A DNA stretch of 64,000 nt from Burkholderiaceae bacterium. GTDB lineage: Bacteria; Pseudomonadota; Gammaproteobacteria; Burkholderiales; Burkholderiaceae_E. The translations under genes were made by a program, and so were the position numbers. Below the pieces are notes generated by a model. The model made no database searches, was not told the origin of the DNA, and saw nothing but the letters and a program-made list of their open reading frames with translations. The stretch lies in the NCBI GenBank assembly GCA_024637155.1, contig JAGXFR010000049.1, positions 1-64,000 of the forward strand, in the 5' to 3' direction. Shown here one piece after another: positions 38,115-47,747 of the stretch; the stretch's first letter is position 1, and every line of letters begins with the position of its first letter.

Positions 38115-41081
38115 ATGATTCCCGTTGAGCAAGAATCCAACGCCGTTGCCGCTCTCTTTGGCGCCGACGAATTTCACTCTCGCCATATCGGACCCAACGC
38201 CGCCGATGTGGCGCGCATGCTCGCCGTGCTCGGTGTCGCGTCGTGCGAGGAATTGATTCGGGAAACCGTCCCGGCGAACATCCTGCTCGATGCGCCGCTC
38301 GCGCTGCCGGCCCCGATCCCCGAGGCCGCGGCGCTCGCGCAATTGCGCGAACTCGCGTCGCGCAATGAGGTGTGGCGCTCGTACATCGGCGCGGGCTACT
38401 ACGGGACCATCACCCCCGAGCCGATCCGGCGCAATGTGCTCGAGAACCCCGGCTGGTACACCGCCTACACGCCCTATCAGGCGGAAGTGGCGCAGGGTCG
38501 CCTCGAGGCGCTGCTCAACTTCCAGCAGATGGTGATCGACCTCACGGGTCTGCCGATCGCCAATGCCTCGCTGCTCGACGAAGCCACCGCCGCCGCCGAG
38601 GCGATGGCGGTGTGCCGACGTGCGTCCAAGCTGGCCGTCAACGCGTATTTCGTCGAGGCCGCCACGCACCCGCAGGTGATCGAAGTGCTGCGCACGCGCG
38701 CACGCTGGATGGAGATCGAACTGCTCGTCGGCGAACTCGATTCACTCGATCCAGCGGCAGTGTTCGGCGCACACCTCCAGTCGCCCGACACGCTGGGTCG
38801 CGTGCGCGACTATCGCGCGGCCATCGCCGCACTCCACGCGGCCGGTGCGCGGGTCTGCGTCGGTTCCGATCTGCTCGCGCTGATGCTCATCGAGTCGCCC
38901 GGTGCGACCGGCGCGGACATCGCCATCGGCTCGAGCCAGCGCTTCGGCGTGCCGGTGGGCTTCGGCGGCCCGCACGCCGCGTTCATGGCGGCGCGCGAAG
39001 ATCTGCTGCGCATGCTTCCCGGGCGCATCATCGGTGTGTCGAAAGACGCGCTCGGCGCGAACGCGCTGCGCATGTCGCTGCAGACCCGCGAACAGCACAT
39101 CCGGCGCGACAAGGCCACCAGCAACATCTGCACCGCGCAGGCGCTGCTGGCCAACATGGCTTCCTTCTACGCGGTCTACCACGGCCCCGAGGGGCTGCGC
39201 CGGATCGCGCGGCGCGTGAACGCGCTCACGCGCGCGCTGGCCGGCTTCGCCGGCGCCGCGCTGCGTCCGGCTTACGACAGCTACTTCGACACGCTGGTCT
39301 TCGACGCCGGCAGCGCCGCCACCGAAATCCGCGAACGCGCTGCGCTTTCGCGTATCAACCTGCGCGAGTTTGCCGGCGTCGGCGCGACGGAGCGCTTCGC
39401 CATCAGCCTCGACGAAACGGTGACCCTTGCCGATCTGGGCGACCTGGTCTTCGTGCTCACCGGCGAGCGCCTGCACCCGGTCATGATCCAGGGCGCCGTC
39501 GAGGCGCTCGCGCCCGAGGCCGAGTCGATCGACCCGGCGCGGCGACGCACCGATCCCGTGCTCACGCATCCGGTGTTCAACCGCTACCGCAGCGAAACCG
39601 AGTTCATGCGCTACCTCAAGAAACTCGAGAACCGCGACATCTCGCTGGTGCACTCGATGATCGCGCTGGGCTCGTGCACGATGAAGCTGAACGCCGCTGC
39701 CGAGATGGCCCCGGTCAGCTGGCCCGAATTCGCCTCCCTGCACCCCTTCGTTCCGAAGGCCCAGGCAAGCGGCTACTACCAGATGCTCGAGCAGCTCGGC
39801 GCGTGGCTCTGTGAAATCACCGGCTTCGCCGCGGTCTCCTTCCAGCCGAACTCGGGCGCGCAGGGGGAGTACGCGGGGATGCAATCGATCCTGCATTTCC
39901 TCGAGTCGATCGGTCAGGGCGAACGCGACGTCTGCCTGATTCCCGCTTCGGCACACGGCACCAACCCGGCCACCGCGCAAATGCTGGGGATGCGCATCGT
40001 GGTCGTGGCCTGCGACACCAAGGGGAACATCGACGTGACCGACCTGCGCGCCAAGACCGCGCAGCACGCGGGGCGGGTGGCCGCGCTGATGGTCACCTAC
40101 CCGTCGACCCACGGCGTGTTCGAGGGATCGATCCGCGAAATCTGCGCGATCATCCACGAGGCCGGCGGCCAGGTGTACATGGACGGCGCCAACCTCAACG
40201 CGCAGGCGGGTCTCTCCAAGCCGGGGCAGATCGGCGCCGACGTCTGCCACATGAATCTGCACAAGACCTTCGCGATTCCGCACGGCGGCGGCGGTCCGGG
40301 CATGGGGCCGATCGCGGTCGCGTCCCATCTCGCTCCGTTCCTGCCCGCCGATCCGTTCGGCACCGGACGCGCGCGCGCTTCCGGGCAGCGCAGCGCCAGC
40401 GTCCCGGGCAACCCGGTCGATCCGCTCGGCTCCAGCGTATCGTCCGCGCCGCTGGGCAGCGCGCTGATCACCACGATATCGTGGATGTACGTGCGCATGC
40501 TCGGCGCCAGCGGCGTTCGCAAGGCGACCGAAATCGCGATCCTCAACGCGAACTACGTCGCGACCCGCCTCGAAGGAGCATTCCCGGTGCTCTACCGCGG
40601 CGAGCGCGGCCGCGTCGCGCATGAGTGCATCCTCGACATGCGCCACCTCAAGGCAAGCTACGGGGTGAGCGCCGAGGACGTCGCCAAGCGGCTGATCGAC
40701 TACGGCTTCCACGCGCCCACGCTCTCGTTCCCGGTCGTCGACACGCTGATGGTCGAGCCGACCGAGTCCGAGTCGCTCGCGGAACTCGACCGGTTCTGTG
40801 ATGCGATGCTCGCCATCCACCGCGAGTTGGAGGCGATCGGACGCGGCGAACTCGATCGGGTCGACAACCCTTTGAAGTGCGCGCCGCATACCGCCGCCGA
40901 AGTCGCCGGCGAATGGCCCCACGGGTACTCGCGGGAACTCGCCGCCTATCCGCTCGCCTACCTGCGCGAGGCAAAATTCTGGCCCTTCGTCAAACGCGTC
41001 GACAACGTTGCGGGCGATCGCTCGCTGGTGTGCACCTGCCCGCCGGTGTCGGATTACGAGAGCACGGAGGACGGGCAATGA
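38115..41081 (+). CDS. gcvP: Glycine dehydrogenase (decarboxylating), P protein
   Basis: PLP enzyme that decarboxylates glycine and loads the aminomethyl group onto the H protein. It has 988 residues in the single-chain form. The N-terminal [11 protein letters not shown] and [20 protein letters not shown] are typical. The PLP lysine is Lys717 in [19 protein letters not shown]. The C-terminal [14 protein letters not shown] is intact. Between HLAPFLP and VSSAPLGSA there are about 30 residues rich in Gly, Arg, Ser and Pro, longer than the loop usually found there. gcvT overlaps its stop by four bases. Confidence 0.97.
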   Translation: MIPVEQESNAVAALFGADEFHSRHIGPNAADVARMLAVLGVASCEELIRETVPANILLDAPLALPAPIPEAAALAQLRELASRNEVWRSYIGAGYYGTITPEPIRRNVLENPGWYTAYTPYQAEVAQGRLEALLNFQQMVIDLTGLPIANASLLDEATAAAEAMAVCRRASKLAVNAYFVEAATHPQVIEVLRTRARWMEIELLVGELDSLDPAAVFGAHLQSPDTLGRVRDYRAAIAALHAAGARVCVGSDLLALMLIESPGATGADIAIGSSQRFGVPVGFGGPHAAFMAAREDLLRMLPGRIIGVSKDALGANALRMSLQTREQHIRRDKATSNICTAQALLANMASFYAVYHGPEGLRRIARRVNALTRALAGFAGAALRPAYDSYFDTLVFDAGSAATEIRERAALSRINLREFAGVGATERFAISLDETVTLADLGDLVFVLTGERLHPVMIQGAVEALAPEAESIDPARRRTDPVLTHPVFNRYRSETEFMRYLKKLENRDISLVHSMIALGSCTMKLNAAAEMAPVSWPEFASLHPFVPKAQASGYYQMLEQLGAWLCEITGFAAVSFQPNSGAQGEYAGMQSILHFLESIGQGERDVCLIPASAHGTNPATAQMLGMRIVVVACDTKGNIDVTDLRAKTAQHAGRVAALMVTYPSTHGVFEGSIREICAIIHEAGGQVYMDGANLNAQAGLSKPGQIGADVCHMNLHKTFAIPHGGGGPGMGPIAVASHLAPFLPADPFGTGRARASGQRSASVPGNPVDPLGSSVSSAPLGSALITTISWMYVRMLGASGVRKATEIAILNANYVATRLEGAFPVLYRGERGRVAHECILDMRHLKASYGVSAEDVAKRLIDYGFHAPTLSFPVVDTLMVEPTESESLAELDRFCDAMLAIHRELEAIGRGELDRVDNPLKCAPHTAAEVAGEWPHGYSRELAAYPLAYLREAKFWPFVKRVDNVAGDRSLVCTCPPVSDYESTEDGQ

Positions 41082-42202
41082 GCGAAGAACTCCGGCACAT
41101 CCCGCTCGACGCCATCCACCGCGCCCTGGGCGCGCGCTTCGGGGCCTTCGCCGGCTTCGACATGCCGATCCAGTATCCCGAGGGGCTGCGCAGCGAGCAC
41201 CTGCACACGCGCGACAAGGTCGGCCTGTTCGATGTCTCGCACATGGGGCAGTTGCGCGCCCGGGCCCGGGACGCTCGGGTGGCGACGCTGCATGCCGAAC
41301 TCGAGCGCGCGCTCCCGGTGGATTTCGACGTTTGGCCGATCGGGATGCAGAAGTACTCGCTGCTGCTCAACGACACCGGCGGGGTCGAGGACGACCTGAT
41401 GCTGGTGCACCTTCCCGACGAGGTCCGGCTGATCGTCAACGCGGGCAACCGTGACCACGACCTGGCGCTGCTGCGCGAGCGCTGCCCCCACGTGGAGTTC
41501 ACCTGGGTGGACGCAGCGCTGATCGCGCTGCAGGGGCCGCATGCCGAGCGCGTGCTCGCGGGACTCGATCCTGCCGCAGAAGCAATGCGCTTCATGGAAG
41601 CCCGCGAACTGACACTGCTGGGCGTGCCCTGCTTCACGACGCGCTCCGGCTACACGGGCGAGGACGGCTACGAGATCTCGATCCCCGCCGGCGAGGCACC
41701 GCGCGTCGCGGAGCGCCTTCTCGAGGATCGCTCGGTGCGCCCGGTCGGGCTTGGCGCGCGCGACACGCTGCGCCTCGAGGCGGGGCTGCCGCTGCATGGT
41801 CACGAGATTACCCCGAACACGCTGCCGATCGAGGCGGGGCTCGGGTTCGGCATTCCCAAGTCGCGCCGGGTCGGCCCCAAGGCGGGTGGATTCCCCGGCG
41901 CCGGTCCGATTCTCGAACAGATCGCGCAGGGCACCCGCCGCAAGCTCGTCGGGTTGGCGTCCTATGAGGCGATTCCGATCCGCGCGCACGCGGCGATCGT
42001 CACCGAAGACGGACGCCAGGTGGGCGAAGTGACCAGCGGAACGATTTCGCCGACCTTGAACCACCCGGTGATGCTCGCCTACATCGAGCAGTCGATTCTG
42101 GACGACACCGGAAAGGTCGCGCTGCACGCGATCGTGCGCGACAAGCGCCCGGCGGTGCACGTCACGCCGCTGCCCTTCGTGCCGAAGCGCTACAAGCGCT
42201 AG
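41078..42202 (+). CDS. gcvT: Aminomethyltransferase, glycine cleavage T protein
   Basis: Transfers the one-carbon unit from the H-protein-bound aminomethyl group to tetrahydrofolate and releases ammonia. It has 374 residues. The N-terminal [20 protein letters not shown] and [13 protein letters not shown] are typical. The folate-domain segments [13 protein letters not shown] and [19 protein letters not shown], and the C-terminal [19 protein letters not shown], are intact. The ATG overlaps the gcvP stop (ATGA), so translation is coupled. The order H-P-T reverses the more usual T-H-P. The gene is followed by 710 bp without a gene. Confidence 0.97.
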   Translation: MSEELRHIPLDAIHRALGARFGAFAGFDMPIQYPEGLRSEHLHTRDKVGLFDVSHMGQLRARARDARVATLHAELERALPVDFDVWPIGMQKYSLLLNDTGGVEDDLMLVHLPDEVRLIVNAGNRDHDLALLRERCPHVEFTWVDAALIALQGPHAERVLAGLDPAAEAMRFMEARELTLLGVPCFTTRSGYTGEDGYEISIPAGEAPRVAERLLEDRSVRPVGLGARDTLRLEAGLPLHGHEITPNTLPIEAGLGFGIPKSRRVGPKAGGFPGAGPILEQIAQGTRRKLVGLASYEAIPIRAHAAIVTEDGRQVGEVTSGTISPTLNHPVMLAYIEQSILDDTGKVALHAIVRDKRPAVHVTPLPFVPKRYKR

Positions 42203-42240
42203 CTGCGCGGCGTGGCGCCGTTCCGGTTCGTGCGCGGGTA

Positions 42241-42305
42241 TTCGTGGTGGCGTGCTGTCGTCAGGCTTGTGCGCGACCGTTCGTCGTGGCGTGCTGTCGT
42301 CAGGC
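42241..42305. repeat. 26-bp direct repeat, two copies
   Basis: The 26-mers at 42241-42266 and 42280-42305 differ at one base. Both contain GTGGCGTGCTGTCGTCAGGC. The second copy runs into the inverted 55-bp element at 42299. Confidence 0.85.
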
Positions 42306-42353
42306 GTCCTTGAGTCGCCGCTCGATACCGGCTTGGTCAGGACGCCTGACCAC
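42299..42353 (+). repeat. 55-bp dispersed palindromic element, copy A
   Basis: The element reads GTCAGGCGTCC, 10 bp, GCTCGATACC, 13 bp, CGCCTGACCAC. Its ends are inverted to each other (GTCAGGCG and CGCCTGAC). An inverted copy with nearly the same spacing lies at 42790-42843. Confidence 0.75.
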
Positions 42354-42494
42354 ATCACGCTTCGGAGCGCGTCGGCGCACGACCCAGCAAGTCGGCAAGC
42401 ACAGCACTCGTGCCAGCAGTCGCCGCGCGTGCCACGCGAATGGCTCGCACAGGTCTCACGCGAGCGCTGGTGTGGCGCTCCGCGCTCCCGCGCT

Positions 42495-42520
42495 CCCGAT
42501 CGGCCCGTGATCCGATCGGG
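42495..42520. repeat. Perfect 9-bp inverted repeat
   Basis: CCCGATCGG (42495-42503) and CCGATCGGG (42512-42520) flank 8 bases. They would form a strong hairpin in RNA from either strand. Confidence 0.8.
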
Positions 42521-42789
42521 CGCACGTCCGCCAGCGGCGCGCTGGGCACTGCTGGGGCGTACAGGTACTGGTGAGCGATTCGTTCGTGCGGGTCGCGCAG
42601 ATGCCTCGTACGTCCTTGTTGCAGGCTTATGTTTTCGCCGGCGGGCGGCCTCGCGGCGCGTGGCACCCGGGTAACGAGCCGGGCGCCCGCCGCGAGACGC
42701 TTCGCCGTCGTTGCCGCACGCGTGGCGCGCGTGCCGTGTTGCGGTATCGCAGCGATCTGCCGGCGAGCCGAGACGCCACCCAGCGCGGT

Positions 42790-42843
42790 GTGGTCAGGCG
42801 GCCGCGCCGAGCGGGTATCGAGCCGCGAACGCGGACGCCTGAC
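42790..42843 (-). repeat. 55-bp dispersed palindromic element, copy B (inverted)
   Basis: On the minus strand it reads GTCAGGCGTCC, 9 bp, GCTCGATACC, 13 bp, CGCCTGACCAC. These are the same three conserved blocks as copy A with one base less in the first spacer, while the spacers themselves differ. Confidence 0.75.
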
Positions 42844-42847
42844 CGCG

Positions 42848-42903
42848 GCGCGCCACACCCCGACCAATGCGCGCCACGCCCCGGCAGATGCGCGCCAGAC
42901 GAC
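42848..42903. repeat. 21-bp tandem repeat, two and a half units
   Basis: Units start at 42848, 42869 and 42890, each opening with GCGCGCCA. The first two continue ACCCCGACCAAT- and GCCCCGGCAGAT-like. The third breaks off after 14 bp next to the deacylase stop codon. Confidence 0.7.
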
Positions 42904-42912
42904 AACGCCGCG

Positions 42913-43908
42913 CTACGAAATTTTCCCCAGCCGCACCACCGTCGTGCCCGGCTGCAGTTGCGCGACCGATGGCATCACCAGCACGGTGTTGTCGTAGGGC
43001 GTGCGAATGACCTCGTCGCCGTCGTAGCCGATCGGCGTCCCCGCCTTCGGGATCACCTCGAGTCCGCGGTAGTACTCGGCAAAGCGGAACTCCCGGGTCC
43101 TGGCAACCACCGGCTCGGTCACCGTGATCAGATGCTGGTGCGCCGGCGGCGTGACGCGCAGCCGCGGCTGGACGAAGTCCGGCGCGGCGATGCCGGTGAG
43201 TTCGAGAAAACGCAGCGTGGTGTCGATTGCCACGTCGGCCGCCGCCGCTTCCCAGTGCTGTCCGCATTCGATCAGGATCGCGGTGCGCGAATCCTTGGGA
43301 TCTCCGAACGGTCCGCGCTCGATCATGCGCAGCCCGGCCGGATGGCCCGTGTCCATCAGCAGGTGCCCGGGCACGCCGACGCGACGCGCGTAGGCCGCGC
43401 TCTTTTCGCCACCCTTGCCCACTACGCCGCACACCATGATCGGGTCGCAAGGCTCATGCATCGAGTGGATGTCGAGCAGGTAATCGGTGGCGTCGATGAT
43501 CGGTCGCAACGCGCGCGCCCGACGCAGTTCAACGGAGTCACGCGTGCCGTACATCGCGTCGTCGCCCCACACCCGGTTGTAGTCCTCTTCGACGAAACGG
43601 CTGCGATCGGGATCCGCGGGATCCCAGCGCGCGTAGGCCGCGATGTTGGCGAAGACCAGCGTCAGCGAGCCGGCCTGCGGCCGGAAATTCTCGCGCAGCA
43701 GCCAGTCGAGTGCGATCGCGCCGCAGATCTCGTTGCCGTGCGTGAGCGCCTGGACGGTCACGGCGGGACCGGGCCGGCCGCTGTCGAGACGGGTCACGTA
43801 CTCGACTCCGGTGTTGCCGGCACGGTGGCGCGAGATGTCGGGGGCGCTCAACTCGATGGCGCGCTCCTGCGGGCGCGGATTCACGTGTCCGGCACTTGGG
43901 CTGGTCAT
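42913..43908 (-). CDS. Succinylglutamate desuccinylase/aspartoacylase-family zinc deacylase
   Basis: A 331-residue zinc hydrolase of the M14 carboxypeptidase-like AstE/AspA group, which frees amino acids from N-acyl forms. Zinc ligands are His57 and Glu60 (ALTHGNE) and His148 (LLDIHSMHEP). The general base is Glu214 (ILIECGQHW). The C-terminal beta-rich part (about 225-331) is like that of AstE-related proteins. Its ATG overlaps the stop of the N-formylglutamate amidohydrolase gene (ATGA). It is the last gene of an operon that encodes a dipeptide-type importer. Hydrolysis of an imported N-acyl amino acid is the likely job; the acyl group is not known. AstE itself sits with astCADB genes, absent here. 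Confidence 0.85.
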   Translation of the reverse strand: MTSPSAGHVNPRPQERAIELSAPDISRHRAGNTGVEYVTRLDSGRPGPAVTVQALTHGNEICGAIALDWLLRENFRPQAGSLTLVFANIAAYARWDPADPDRSRFVEEDYNRVWGDDAMYGTRDSVELRRARALRPIIDATDYLLDIHSMHEPCDPIMVCGVVGKGGEKSAAYARRVGVPGHLLMDTGHPAGLRMIERGPFGDPKDSRTAILIECGQHWEAAAADVAIDTTLRFLELTGIAAPDFVQPRLRVTPPAHQHLITVTEPVVARTREFRFAEYYRGLEVIPKAGTPIGYDGDEVIRTPYDNTVLVMPSVAQLQPGTTVVRLGKIS

Positions 43909-44834
43909 CGGCTGTTCTCCTTTGCGTAGTCTGCGATCCTGGCGAGCACCACCTCGAGCTTGCGCCGGAACGCATCGAACCCGTCGTGCTTCTCGCGCCG
44001 TTCCTCGTCCATATAGAGCCGCTTGTTGATCTCGATCTGCAGGCTGTGCCGAGCGTTGGCCGGGTCGGAGAACGCCCTCACCAGTTCGACCCCCTTGTAG
44101 GGGTCGTTGACTGCGACGTCGTAGCCAGCTTCAGCGAACAACCCACGCACCAGCTCGGTGAATTCGCCCGAGCAGGTTGTGCCGTCGCGATCGCCCAGCA
44201 CGATGTCGGCCCGCACGGAGCCCAGCGCGCCCTCGTCCGTAACGCCGCTGACGGCCGGCATGGAATGGCAGTTGACGTGATAGACCATGCCGTGACGCGC
44301 ATGCGCCGCGTCCAGCAGCCGCTTGAGCTGCTGTTGGTAGGGTCGCAGGTAGTGCTCGACACGATGGCGCACCTCGGCCACGGGCAGGCGGCGCGCATAG
44401 ATTTCCCGCCCGTCCTCGAGCAGACGCCAGATGGCGGCCTTGCCGATTGCCGCCTTGCCGCTGGGGCTGTACTCGTCGGGCCAGTCGCCTTCGACGAGAT
44501 CGAGGTCGATGTCGCCGGCCGCGCGATTCGGATCGATATAGGTGCGCGAGAAACCCGCCTCAAGAAGCACGCCGCCGAGGCCTTGCACGCCGCGGTAAAG
44601 CTCGCCGATGAACTTGTCCTCGGCATCGCTCAGATCGAACTCGCTGACCGCGTGCCCGAAGTCCTCGGGGAACACGTCGCTCGAATGGGGCGAGTCCAGG
44701 ACGAGCGCGACTGGCTCGCCGCGCGGCTCGTACAGATGCCAGACGGGCTGGCGCGGCGGCACCAGCCGCGGGCGCGGGCTCGCGTCGAAGCGCGGCGTTT
44801 CGTTGGGGGCGTGGGGCTCTTGCCTGGGTTTCAT
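43905..44834 (-). CDS. N-formylglutamate amidohydrolase family protein
   Basis: A 309-residue hydrolase of the HutG-type N-formylglutamate deformylase family, which splits N-formyl-L-glutamate to formate and glutamate. Typical segments are LVLDSPHSSDVFPEDFG, LLEAGFSRTYIDPNRAAGDIDL (read in parts), VYHVNCHSMPAV, VLGDRDGTTCSGEFTELV and HSLQIEINKRLYMDE. No hut genes are nearby, so a role in histidine breakdown is unlikely here. It overlaps its neighbours on both sides by four bases: the ABC ATPase upstream and the AstE/AspA-like deacylase downstream. It probably acts on an imported formyl- or acyl-amino acid. Confidence 0.88.
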   Translation of the reverse strand: MKPRQEPHAPNETPRFDASPRPRLVPPRQPVWHLYEPRGEPVALVLDSPHSSDVFPEDFGHAVSEFDLSDAEDKFIGELYRGVQGLGGVLLEAGFSRTYIDPNRAAGDIDLDLVEGDWPDEYSPSGKAAIGKAAIWRLLEDGREIYARRLPVAEVRHRVEHYLRPYQQQLKRLLDAAHARHGMVYHVNCHSMPAVSGVTDEGALGSVRADIVLGDRDGTTCSGEFTELVRGLFAEAGYDVAVNDPYKGVELVRAFSDPANARHSLQIEINKRLYMDEERREKHDGFDAFRRKLEVVLARIADYAKENSR

Positions 44835-45814
44835 GTGTCTTCGTCAAGGTGACAGGCCGACTTGCGGCCCGGCTGGATCTCCCGCAACGCAGGTTGCTCG
44901 AGGCGGCAGCGCTCGAACGCGTGGGGACAGCGCGGATGGAAATGGCACCCGGTGGGCGGATGCAGGGGAGAAGGAATTTCGCCACGGATGGGCTGATAGC
45001 GGCGCGCGCGCCGATCGAGCCGCGGCACCTCGGCAAGCAGCGCCTGCGTGTAGGGATGGCTTGGCGCGGCGTAGATCTCGGCCATCGGCCCGCTTTCCAC
45101 GATCCGCCCGAGATACATGATCAGCACCCGCTCGGTGATGTGATGCACCACTCCAAGGTCGTGGCTGATGAACAGGTAGGTGAGACCGAGCTGGTCGCGC
45201 AGGTCGAGGAACAGGTTGAGCACCTGCGCCTGCACGGAAACATCAAGCGCGGCCACGGCCTCGTCGCAGACCAGGAATTCCGGCTTGATGGCCAGCGCCC
45301 GGGCGATGCCGATGCGCGCCCGTTGCCCACCCGAGAACTGATGCGGGTAGCGGCGTGCGAAATCGGGGTCGAGTCCCACCTGGCGCAAGATGCCGGCGAC
45401 GTAGTCCAGCGCCTCGCCGCGCGGAATCAGCCCGTGGGCAACGGGCGCCTCGGCGATCGCCTGACCAACCCGCATGCGCGGGTTCAGCGAAGCAAAGGGG
45501 TCCTGAAAGATCATCTGGATCGCGGGTCGCTGGCCGGGGCCATGGGACACCGGCTCACCGCGCAGCAGCACCTCGCCCTCGGTGGGCTCGTACAGGCCGC
45601 AGATCACGCGGCCGATGGTCGATTTGCCGCAACCCGATTCACCGACCAGCCCGACGACCTCGCCCGCACCCACCTCGAAGCTCACCCGATCGACCGCGTG
45701 AACCGTGCGCTCCTCGACCCGCGCGCCCAGGCGCCGGGCGAAGCGCTCGATCACGTCGAGCCGCTTGACGAAGCGCTTGGAGACGGCGCGCACTTCGAGC
45801 ATCGGCTCGCTCAT
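44831..45814 (-). CDS. ABC transporter ATP-binding protein, DppF/OppF-like
   Basis: A 327-residue ATPase of a dipeptide-type importer. Walker A is GESGCGKS (residues 58-65), the signature is [15 protein letters not shown], and Walker B with the catalytic glutamate is [12 protein letters not shown]. The H-loop is [12 protein letters not shown]. The C-terminal oligopeptide-transporter extension with [14 protein letters not shown] carries the cysteines typical of DppF-type proteins. Start 45814 overlaps the stop of the partner ATPase gene (ATGA). A longer in-frame stretch upstream is the antisense-frame run of that gene. The stop overlaps the start of the amidohydrolase gene. Confidence 0.95.
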   Translation of the reverse strand: MSEPMLEVRAVSKRFVKRLDVIERFARRLGARVEERTVHAVDRVSFEVGAGEVVGLVGESGCGKSTIGRVICGLYEPTEGEVLLRGEPVSHGPGQRPAIQMIFQDPFASLNPRMRVGQAIAEAPVAHGLIPRGEALDYVAGILRQVGLDPDFARRYPHQFSGGQRARIGIARALAIKPEFLVCDEAVAALDVSVQAQVLNLFLDLRDQLGLTYLFISHDLGVVHHITERVLIMYLGRIVESGPMAEIYAAPSHPYTQALLAEVPRLDRRARRYQPIRGEIPSPLHPPTGCHFHPRCPHAFERCRLEQPALREIQPGRKSACHLDEDT

Positions 45815-46806
45815 GGCGTCACCATCTCGTTGATCGGGTACAGGCAGCGCACCAGCCGTGGGGCGTGCTCCGGCGCGGTGGAGCCCGGCAGCGGAGTCAG
45901 CGGCACGGGTTGCCGGCAGGATTCGAGCGCGCGATCGCAGCGCGCGAAGAACGCGCAGCCCTCGCCCAGACCGATCAGCGACGGCGGCATGCCGGCGATC
46001 TGGCGCAAGCGCGCTCCCGGGGGATTGTTGGCGGGGACCGACTCGAGCAGGCCGCGCGTGTACGGATGCGCCGGCGCATCGAGCACCATGTCCACGGGAC
46101 CGTCCTCGACCACGCGCCCGGCATACATCACCGCGACGCGGTTGGCGAGCCCGGCAACGACCGCGAGGTCGTGCGTGATCCAGATCAACGCGGCGCCGGA
46201 CTCGCGCACCAGTTCCTGCATCTCGTAGAGGATCTGCCCCTGGACCGTGACGTCGAGCGCCGTGGTCGGCTCGTCGGCGATGATCAGCGCAGGCCGATTC
46301 AGCAGCGCGATGGCGATGGCCACCCGCTGGCGCATTCCGCCCGAGAACTGGTGCGGATACTGATGCAGGCGTTGCTCCGGCGAGGCGATTCCGACGCGTT
46401 CCAGCACCTCGCAGCAACGCGCGCGCGCCGTCTGCTCGGACACCTGCTCGTGCGCGCGGATCGCCTCGATCATCTGCGTATCCACCCGCAACACGGGGTT
46501 GAGCGTCATCATCGGATCCTGAAAGATCATCGCGATGCGCCGGCCGCGAATGCTGCGCAGCTTCTCTTCGGGAGCACCGATGAGTTCCTCGCCATCGAAG
46601 CGAATGCTGCCCCCGGCGATGCGACCCGGCGGGTCGATGAGTCCGATGATCGAGAAACCCGTGACCGACTTGCCCGATCCGGACTCTCCAACCAGCCCGA
46701 GCACTTCGCCGGCCTCGACACGCAGACTCACCCCGTTGACGGCCGTGAGCACGCCGTCGCGGGTCGCGAATTCGGTGCGCAGCTCATTGATTTCCAGGAG
46801 GGCCAT
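45811..46806 (-). CDS. ABC transporter ATP-binding protein, DppD/OppD-like
   Basis: A 331-residue ATPase and partner of the DppF-like subunit. Walker A is GESGSGKS (residues 40-47), the signature is [15 protein letters not shown], and Walker B is [12 protein letters not shown]. The H-loop is [12 protein letters not shown]. The C-terminal oligopeptide extension contains a cysteine cluster ([17 protein letters not shown]). Start 46806 gives [13 protein letters not shown], the normal beginning. Sequence further upstream in frame belongs to the permease gene. It lies 47 bp after the DppC-like permease and overlaps the next ATPase by four bases. Confidence 0.95.
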   Translation of the reverse strand: MALLEINELRTEFATRDGVLTAVNGVSLRVEAGEVLGLVGESGSGKSVTGFSIIGLIDPPGRIAGGSIRFDGEELIGAPEEKLRSIRGRRIAMIFQDPMMTLNPVLRVDTQMIEAIRAHEQVSEQTARARCCEVLERVGIASPEQRLHQYPHQFSGGMRQRVAIAIALLNRPALIIADEPTTALDVTVQGQILYEMQELVRESGAALIWITHDLAVVAGLANRVAVMYAGRVVEDGPVDMVLDAPAHPYTRGLLESVPANNPPGARLRQIAGMPPSLIGLGEGCAFFARCDRALESCRQPVPLTPLPGSTAPEHAPRLVRCLYPINEMVTP

Positions 46807-46853
46807 CAAGCGACTCGTTTGGGCGGCGGCATCAGGGCGGGGCGAGCCACGCG

Positions 46854-47747
46854 CTAGTGCGCGAGCCGCGGATTGAGCACGTCGCGCAACTGGTCGCCGA
46901 CCAGGTTGATCGACAGGATCGTGAGCAGGAGCGCAACGCCCGGATAGACCGAGATCCAGTACTTGCCCGAAAGCAGGAACTCGAAGCCGTTGGAGATGAG
47001 CAAGCCCAGCGACGGCTCGGTCGTCGGCAGGCCCAGGCCGAGAAACGAGAGCGTGGCCTCGAGTGCGATCGCGTGCGCGACCTGCACCGTGCCCACGACG
47101 ATCATCGGGGGCAGCACGTTGGGCACGAGGTGGCGCAGCACGATCCGCGCCGAGCTCAACCCCAGGCCGCGTGCGGCCTCGATGTAATCCTTGCTGCGCT
47201 CCACCAGCGCGGCCGAGCGCGAAGTGCGCGCGTAATAGGCCCACTGCACGGCCACCAGCGCGATGATGATCTTGTCGATGCCCTTGCCAAGCGTTGCGAT
47301 GAGAATCAACGCCACCAGAATCGCCGGGAAGCCAAGCTGAATGTCGACGATGCGCATCAGGATCTGTTCGAAACGTCCGCCCACGTAGGCCGCCACGATG
47401 CCCAGCGTGCCCCCGATCGACAGGGCAATCACGCCGCTGGTGACCCCGACGCTGAGCGACACGCGCAGCCCGTAGAGGATGGCCGAGACCATGTCGCGCC
47501 CCTGCCCGTCGGTGCCCAGCACGTAGACCATGTCGCTTACGGCTGAACTCTGACCGGGTCGCAGGCGCGCGTCCATGATGTCGAAAGCCGCGAGGTCGTA
47601 GGGGTTCTGCGGCGCGATCCACGGCGCGAAGATCGCCAGCACGAGGACCAGCACAAGCAGTCCGAGCCCGAAGAGCGCAAGCCGCGACGCCGCGAAATCG
47701 CCGACGAAACGGGAAAACGGCGTCTGCGACGCGGGCTCGACGCTCAT
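46854..47747 (-). CDS. ABC transporter permease, DppC-like
   Basis: A 297-residue inner-membrane permease with six predicted helices. The N-terminal DppC/OppC segment has FVGDFAASRLALFGLGLLVL. The coupling helix motif includes EAARGLGLSSARIVLRHLVPN, and GTDGQGRDMVSAILYGLRVSL is typical of the family. It forms the channel with the DppB-like subunit. The start overlaps the dppB-like stop by four bases. Function follows from the neighbouring ATPases and binding protein. Confidence 0.95.
   Translation of the reverse strand: MSVEPASQTPFSRFVGDFAASRLALFGLGLLVLVLVLAIFAPWIAPQNPYDLAAFDIMDARLRPGQSSAVSDMVYVLGTDGQGRDMVSAILYGLRVSLSVGVTSGVIALSIGGTLGIVAAYVGGRFEQILMRIVDIQLGFPAILVALILIATLGKGIDKIIIALVAVQWAYYARTSRSAALVERSKDYIEAARGLGLSSARIVLRHLVPNVLPPMIVVGTVQVAHAIALEATLSFLGLGLPTTEPSLGLLISNGFEFLLSGKYWISVYPGVALLLTILSINLVGDQLRDVLNPRLAH

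Larger units (their letters stand above)
42203..42912. other. 710-bp repeat-rich intergenic region without a convincing gene
   Basis: No open frame here shows protein character; open stretches are GC-rich run-throughs. The region is instead built of repeats. There is a 26-bp direct repeat at its left end, two inverted copies of a 55-bp element near its two ends, a perfect 9-bp hairpin in the middle and 21-bp tandem units at the right end. It lies between convergent gcvT and the deacylase gene. It could act as a 3'-end or REP-like region, or be a decaying mobile repeat. Confidence 0.6.

Noticed and set aside
42848-42903. Tandem 21-bp units considered as a CRISPR array
   Set aside because: Only two and a half imperfect units without spacers of even length, and no cas genes nearby.
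42571-43929. A 452-codon open frame running from the repeat region across the deacylase gene
   Set aside because: The part in the repeat region has no protein character and the rest is antisense to a well-supported zinc deacylase.
43905-44834. N-formylglutamate amidohydrolase as hutG of a histidine pathway
   Set aside because: No other hut genes are in the window and the gene is coupled to an ABC importer and a deacylase.
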